From Punica granatum (Eukaryota; Streptophyta; Magnoliopsida; Myrtales; Lythraceae), in NCBI RefSeq assembly GCF_007655135.1, contig NC_045129.1, positions 3,038,001 through 3,102,000 on the forward strand: a stretch of 64,000 nt of DNA. The letters are read 5' to 3'. Position numbers and translations under genes: made by a program. This document shows positions 57,244 to 64,000 of this stretch, piece by piece. Under the pieces are notes generated by a model. The model worked only from the letters and a program-made list of their open reading frames with translations, was not told the DNA's origin and did no database searches. Numbering within the stretch: position 1 is the stretch's first letter; each line of letters starts with the position of its first letter.

Positions 57244-60206
57244 TCAGAATTGTCTTTGTGCCACGTCAGCGACCACCCTCCTCACTGCTTCCTGGAAAGC
57301 CGACTCGTCCCATTCATTTCCCTACACAAAATTATTTTCAAACAACAATAATCAATTCCATAATTTATTTAATTTTCAACACATGATCAACTGATGACAG
57401 CGGTCGAGAATTTCAGCACAAATTGCCATCCCTGATGTATCGATGACATTAATTCTCGCTGCGCCTTCATTTATATGTAAGTTTACATGTTTTACCTTAG
57501 GGTTAAACCAACGTCCGAGCATATTGTATTTTCACTGAAAAAATTGTTTATTTTTATTTTCTTCATTATTTTCGCATAAAGAGAGCAGTATGCTTCAGCA
57601 AACTCTCTAATTTGTTGGCTCCTAAACCAATTAGGGTTGATATCAGATTGAAGAAAACCCCTAGGATGTATATATAGATACACACAAGTGCTGTATATAG
57701 ATTTACACGCTGGTGTGATTGCATAGTAATTGCAACGTAATTCTTCATTTCATGTGTAGATGAAATGCTTATTATATGATAAATTACCTCAATCCTTAAT
57801 CTCAAGTTTACCCGAGTGACAACGCCCGCTTCTGCAACACAAGTATCCGCCTCCATGGACATCAAGTGAACGTTGTTTAGTCGCCTCAAGAACTCCAGGA
57901 TGTGAATCACCAATTGTGTACTCGAGCATTCTCTTCTGACGACCACTTGCAGGTCCGCGGTTCGGTCCTGTGAGGTGGATTCCGAAGTCTGCCGGACCCG
58001 AACATCAATTGGGTTGCCATTCATGGGAGTGCCTGGCTCTTCATTACCCGCTTCTTTGGCAGGCGAGAGTTGTGCCTCTAAAGCCGCATTTCTTTGGCGA
58101 AGCTCTTCGATTTGAGCCTGCAAGGAGGTCAGGTACTCCCTTGTGGTTGCAAGAACTGATGCTTTATCTCTCTGTTGCAATTTCACATGAAATTATACAA
58201 TACTATGTTTAGAACGGTTAAAATCCACTCCCGCTACATGAAATTAATATCGAGATCCATCGACCAATACAGATTCGCAATATACGAATGCGAGCAGTGA
58301 AAAAGCTAGTAAATCTAAAGATTATTTACTCTAAGACGAGTTTCGTATCTTAAGCATTTGATCTGGTCAGGTCAATACATTTTTAGCTTAAAGAGACGGA
58401 GGATGGTGTACCTTTGTTCCAGGAGGAAGTAGAGCTTTGAGAGCCTGGAGGCTTTCGTTGAGCTTCTCCCGTCTTTTCCTCTCTGACATCATGTGGTGCA
58501 ACTGGGTGCTCGTCGGGGTGGGGCGACTACCTGCAGATGCTTGAGCCCGCTGTCGATTAAACCTCATCAGATTTAAGTTTCTAAAGTAAGCAATTGCACG
58601 TTTTGTCATGTTATCACGCCTGTGGGGACTCCGCTTCATCTGGGCTGCCGTTGGGATTAAAGCCGAGGAGTACCTCCTGAATGCACTGTCCCCCAGATTT
58701 GCCTGCTGATTAATCCCAGGCAAATTTTGTTGCTGCTGCTGCTGCTGTGAGGAGGAAGTGGAGGAAGAAGGTGAAGTTATAACGGCTAGGAAGGCTCTCC
58801 TTATTGCCTCGTGCTCACTCCCCGGAGTCGGGAAGTTTGAGATCCTTGCCAATGCCTGAATGGCCTGCAACTGCTGGGGTATAATAATTGCGGGGGCTGC
58901 AGTGGCGAGCGTTTGTGGCGATGCCGTTTGCGGATTGATGGTGGGGGCCACCTCTTTGAGCGAGTCAGGCATGAAGGAATTCCCGGGTAAATTGAACAAG
59001 ATAGACGAATACTCGGGGCTGTCTATCGAAAGTGATCTCCATGACGATGAGGATGATGACGGAGGGTTGAGCTGTTGTTCGATCAAACGGGGCAATTCTT
59101 GCACTGCCACTTGTCTAGAGAAATCTTCCGGGAAAATGTTCCTTAACAATGTCTCAGCATCAACCTAGAAGGACAAAAGGAACAAATTATAGGATTTCGA
59201 TTTTTACTTCTGAGAAAGAAAAATTGCTATCGGACAGATTCAGTCTACACTTCATGATAATTGATCGAAGATAATGAGATTTCTTACAGGAGACATGTCG
59301 GAGAAGCCAAGCTCGATTTCACCTGTCCGGCAGCCCATGAATACAGCCTTCTATTGAAAGCAAAAGGGGACACACATTCAGGCCGTCTCAAGCATGTATT
59401 GAGGACTCGAAACTGAAAAAAAGTACTGAATTAGGTCATTTCTTTCAGTGACGAATGCTTACCTTGATCCACGCTTCCTGCAATGTCGGGAACCAAAATA
59501 CAAAACCTCATTCAAGTCAGATTCTATTCGACATGTGATGAATATATATTAACAGGTTTTTGAGTAAGGTAGAAATGCAGGACATTACTCGATAGAACTC
59601 CTGCTGAGCACGATTTGTTGCCATTCTTGGAAAATCCTCTTCCCTTACTTCGAAGAAGCAAAGATTGTTCCTGAAAGCGGTTCCCGGGACAGTTCTGTGG
59701 CTGTTACAAAGGGAAGGCCAAACTCTCGTTTCAGATGGGAGAACTCTATATATGTATGATTCGGGATTCGGACAAGTTAATGAGAACTACAGTTCTGCCT
59801 GTCTGTTCCTCTTACTTGTCGTCAATGATGAATAAGCAAGCTCTATAATCGTTGAAGAGTCTCCGAGCCAGGCTTTCCGATGAAGAGCTAGGCTGCACGC
59901 TGCTTCCAGTTTCTTGATAGAGCCCATCAAGAGAGCACAGATAACTATAGGAAACACAAATTACATATAAGATACAAAATATGATATATGCCTTTACATT
60001 AGTAAACAACAATGAAAAAAATCCGCGCCCGACGAACAAGTTCGGGAGAAAACTGACGTCATTCTCCTGCACTGGTAAATGCGCACAGGTTACCTGGAGA
60101 GAGGTACATAAGACCAGAGGCATACGTAAGAGCAGCCGGTCGTCTGCGCGAGGTTATGGAGGAAGTTGGCCCGATCATCTGCGTCACGTTGGAACACTGT
60201 GTCCAT
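57244..60206 (-). CDS. bHLH041: bHLH transcription factor, bHLH041-like
   Basis: Nuclear DNA-binding protein. Eight exons: 60094-60206, 59816-59944, 59589-59694, 59463-59477 (five codons), 59288-59350, 58412-59164, 57788-58171 and 57244-57321; 1,641 nt, 546 aa. The N-terminal half has the plant bHLH041 signature: MDTVFQRDADDRANFLHNLA, LCSLDGLYQETGSS, VPGTAFRNNLCFFEVREEDF, AVFMGCRTGEIELGFSDMSP. A Gln run (eight codons, about 58730-58750) is variable-looking. The bHLH spans the exon 6/7 border: HHMMSERKRREKLNESLQAL with the His-Glu-Arg pattern of G-box binders, then LPPGTK/RDKASVLATTREYL and a Leu-spaced helix LQAQIEELRQRNAALEAQL. An ACT-like C-terminal fold follows (VVVRRECSSTQLVIHILEFL; end FQEAVRRVVADVAQRQF). 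Family members are mostly uncharacterised. Confidence 0.93.
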
Positions 60207-63200
60207 CGATTTAATCCTGCTAGACTGCTCTTACAGCTTCCTCATCTGATCTTCATGACATTTCACTATCTCTCCCCCATCACCAAAAAGTCCTTCAATG
60301 GCCGGGAGCTGATGATCATCTCTGGAAGTTCGAGAAGAGAGATGGATCGCAGAGAGAGAGAGAGAGAGACTTGGAGGGCTGCAGAAGAATCATCAACGGT
60401 CAATCAGCTTAAATTGTGAAAGTTCTTGGCTTGGATTTAGGTGACATGTTGAGGGTTTGAAAATTCTTCCAAGTGAGGAAGAAAAACAGTGACCTGACCA
60501 GAGGAAGGGATTGAAAAGTATGAAGTGGGGAAACGCAAATATAAAAATATATATATGTGTGTATTAGTGAGCTCAATACACACACAGTGGGTCATAGGGA
60601 ATATATAATAATAACAAAGAGACAAGACACAGAAAAAACTATATTATGGTATGGATGCTGAAAAGTAGAAAGGCGAGTTGTTATATATTTATATCTTACC
60701 CTGAAGTTTGCTTCTTGTCTCAACTTGATCCTCATAACTTTTATTGTCCCCCTAGAGATCCTATAACAATCTCATCAAAACCTCGACTAAAGGCGATCGA
60801 TCAAGGTGGACGATAACGACAGCGAAATCTCCACGAACGACACGTATTTTTAGGTCCTTCTGCCGAGGATGACGGATGGGAGATGAGTTTAGCAGTTGAC
60901 GTTGCACACCTACATATCTTTTTTTTTAAAAAAAAATTCTATCTCATAAGTATTTCTTAAAGTCAGTCGATTTTATATTACTAGAATTAAAGCCGTTTGA
61001 GAATAAAAATCAAATATTTCTTGCTAAATCTTGATCCGGTAATACACAACTGAACTCTGCATTGCCTGGTCCTAACTAATGCCGATTGAGTTCCTGCCGT
61101 CCTTCCTTTGCCAACTATGATCAATCACAAATCTATGAAGGTTTCCTCAGTCGATGGCACTACAACGATTGAGATCACAAGCTTGGGGCAATCTTCTAAC
61201 ACGGGGATCAAATTGAGAAGGGGAGCAAACTTCAAGGGGTCAAACTTGTAATAAGCCCAAATATGCAGAGGTGGAGATGGAGGCCACCAAACCCAGAGAA
61301 AAGTAGGGGGTCAAAGTCCACGGCCCTCGAGGGGGGGTTTGAAAAGAGTCAAGCGAGGAAGGCAGCGTGTCCTTTTCCCTATTATCTTCCCCCCATTTTT
61401 TAAAATCTTGTCCTGCTAATTCCCTATTTTTTTCATCTTTACAAGTTTCCCCCATAGTTATTCCCACCCCCAACAATTAAGATATTTTTACACGTTCACA
61501 CCGGTCAGATTTAAAATAATATAACTTCATCAATAAAAGTAGAAATATAATTAGTAGACGATCTTTTTAGTGAGATCACCATAATATGAAATGAATCATT
61601 GTTGGATCATCATGTAATGTTTCGAGAGCGTTTTGAATGACCAAAATCGGAAGTAAAGTTGGCTAGCCAAGAGCATAGGGGCCGGATCGAAGGGGAGAGA
61701 CGGGCACTGAGAGGGGCAGTCGCTCTCCCCAAAACTCCGATGTCCATGAAATTTTTGCTCCTTGCCCGTTCTACCTCGGAAATTTTAATTTCCTATTACA
61801 CCTTCAAGGACATCGCATCCTACTCGATCTAAATTTTATGTCCATATTATGTGCTTACATATAGGTAGACTTTTATTTGCTATGCACACGTGTAATTAAT
61901 AAAATATCGTCATCAGTAGATCATCCCAATGCTTAGAATAAACGTCGTCTGATTTCCTCCTCCAATTATATACACACACAGACAAACTTACTTACGTCGA
62001 TAAATTAATCGTATAAGGAAATTACTATTATTATTATTATTTGACAAATTTAAAACGCAATAATCTTCATGAAGTTTTGGCTCTACTTAGAATAATCTCT
62101 TTTTTTTTTCTTTATATTAAGAAAGCCTAGGACGGGAAAGGGGACCATATCTAGCTTAGGGTAATTTGCTAATATAAATATTTGGAAGACAGTCCAGAAG
62201 TCATCGGTTAGAATATTCACCAGGACTTATCAAAGTTACAAAAAAATAATAAGAATAATAATGACGTAAAACGACATGAATGTGAACGCATTTAATCTAT
62301 ACATATTGCATTAACTTTCATGATTGGGTCGATAATGTTAGATTTGTTAACATTTTTTTTCTTTCAGTTACAAAATATGAATTTAAAACAATAAAATAAA
62401 TATTTTAATAGCTAATAAAGATTATGAGTACCATTATAAGAATCGAATTTATAATTTCTTAATTATTAAATGAGAGCGCGCACTACTACGTGACATTATT
62501 TTTCTAATATTTGTTAACATTTAGAGGACAATATCAAGTGATCATCGATTAGAATAGTCTTAATGAATGATTCTCGAAGAAGAAAAACTGACGTAATAAG
62601 AGGTGAATGTGAACATATGCATTTAGTAATATAAACTATACCTTAGATTTGATTGTCAGTTCAAATTAATACATATACGTAGTGTTGGATATATAATTGG
62701 TGGAGGTTTCGTTTATAGCCTTAAGTAGAGTATCCAGGACAGTGAATACTCATCCAAATCATTAATTATTTTATATATGTCAGCGCTCTGACTTCAACTA
62801 GGCAGAGAAAAATTCTTCTCACCTCATTAATATTTATTGAATTATTAATGAATGAGACAAAAGAAAAAATTTAATATAGACTTTGTTTATTGATTTCTTC
62901 TCGTGGGATTGAACGAACTTCAATGGGAGATCAAATCACTGAGAAAAATTATGATCTCTCATTCATTGGGAGGGAGAAAAATGAGAATATGTCCATCGAG
63001 AAATATATAACGAAGAATTGATATTCACCATGCAGAAACACTACTATTCACATGGGAAATCATAGAATTCCTATCCTGTGTGGACGCCAACCACATGTTT
63101 GAAATATACATGTTTATGCTTGGAAAATTAGTAGCATTTGGCCCAATTCGGGTCCTATTGGGCATTCTCGACTGAATAGCGTTCGGTTTTGATTATTCTT

Positions 63201-64000
63201 ACAGGGTATCACGTTGGAGTCCAACCCGATCAGTCGGATATGTAATTACCTCGCTCTTGACGTCTCCAATTAGAAAATCATAAGTTTCTCATAGTACATT
63301 ATATATAGTTGAAGGCTTTCAACTAGTTCGTGTATCGGTTACTCTAGTTATGCAGGACCGATTGATCATGATATTGCACTCTAAACGTGTTTCAAGAATT
63401 AGTTTGAGTATCTAAAAGGCATTCATCTGCGCAAGAAGCAAATACGTGTGGTGAATTTCACAATCATCAGTTCGAGCGTTCTTCGTAACCTATAAGGAAA
63501 ATGGAAAGTTCCTTTTATATTGGTCTGGTCCCCTCCCTGCAAGGAACTTTTCACATTTTCTTTTAATTTATTTTAAGACCTATTCTTCCTTTCAGATTCA
63601 GATCACGTTCACAATCTTTTTGTAAATTTTCTCTGGTACTCGTGCATTGGTTCTTCACATCAAATAATCAGTAACCAGCTATGGTTTAAGTGGCGGGATT
63701 GATTCACAACCGGTCTATCGAAAATTGGACATCCAATGTGATGATTCATGTCGAATTTCATCCCGCGATATTAAGAAATAAAATTAGGACAAAAGTTCAG
63801 TCGAACTTCATAGAAAGCATTCCAATATTGTTCCATAATTATTCAAAGTATATAAACAAATTAAATAAAGTGCGATACTGTGTTTGCTGATTAGAAAAAA
63901 AAAAATATTTCCATTCATTCAACAATCACAAGATTTCGTTTTATTATTCAATTAAATTTTCAGAGCAAAAAATAAGACAAATAAGATTAATTTTGATTTT
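60207..64000. other. bHLH041-like promoter and distal intergenic DNA
   Basis: About 3.8 kb. The bHLH leader includes a (GA)n tract at 60350-60370 and an ATATATATGTGTGT patch near 60545. Beyond 60900 the DNA is strongly A/T-rich, with a C-run/G-rich patch at 61300-61340 and (ATT)n at 62026-62041. No gene, RNA gene or clear transposon recognised up to the window end. Confidence 0.5.

Overview
This is nuclear DNA of a eudicot plant. Every recognisable gene is split by GT-AG introns and encodes a plant protein (IST1-like, MTB, bHLH041-like, TIR-NB-LRR, caffeoyl-CoA O-methyltransferase-like). The intergenic DNA is A/T-rich with plant TRIM, Copia and MITE repeats. The species cannot be fixed from sequence; a woody rosid is plausible, but that is a guess. 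As I recall the Arabidopsis map, PQQL, HAG2, RPS16-2 and bHLH041 lie in this order on chromosome 5 (AT5G56730, AT5G56740, AT5G56940, AT5G56960), so the window looks like that block with extra genes and a resistance-gene cluster inserted.

Left third (1-23.8 kb), ordinary housekeeping genes, all on the minus strand: first exon of an M16 zinc protease (PQQL-like), the type B histone acetyltransferase HAT1/HAG2 (10 exons, 465 aa), a CCoAOMT-like methyltransferase, an IST1-like ESCRT regulator (7 exons, 1280 aa), mitochondrial ATP synthase subunit g (122 aa), and MTB, the METTL14-like partner of the mRNA m6A methyltransferase (6 exons, 1088 aa). For the complete genes, exon lengths sum to whole codons, which supports the models.

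Middle (24.3-49.1 kb), an accessory region. A 4,020-bp composite retroelement comes first: three 185-bp TRIM LTRs flanked by a 5-bp target duplication (ACTAG), enclosing an antisense Copia fragment whose parts are circularly permuted (pol, LTR, PBS, gag). A TNL resistance-gene cluster follows: one nearly intact TNL (minus strand) with a reiterated N-terminus, an MHG instead of MHD motif, a stop just before its C-terminal jelly-roll exon and a miR482-like target in the P-loop; then rearranged or decayed relatives on both strands (34.0-35.3, 36.5-40.1, 40.3-40.7, 45.8-49.1 kb). Between them lie a repeat-rich RG/acidic gene fragment, a decayed KMD-type F-box/kelch gene and several MITEs.

Right part (49.4-64 kb): a plus-strand organellar ribosomal protein S16 gene (3 exons, 133 aa), 5.3 kb with no recognisable gene, a bHLH041-like transcription factor on the minus strand (8 exons, 546 aa), and 3.8 kb of A/T-rich intergenic DNA. 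Two 35-nt C homopolymers (14363-14397 and 56622-56656) are conspicuous. No tRNA, rRNA or CRISPR array was seen.
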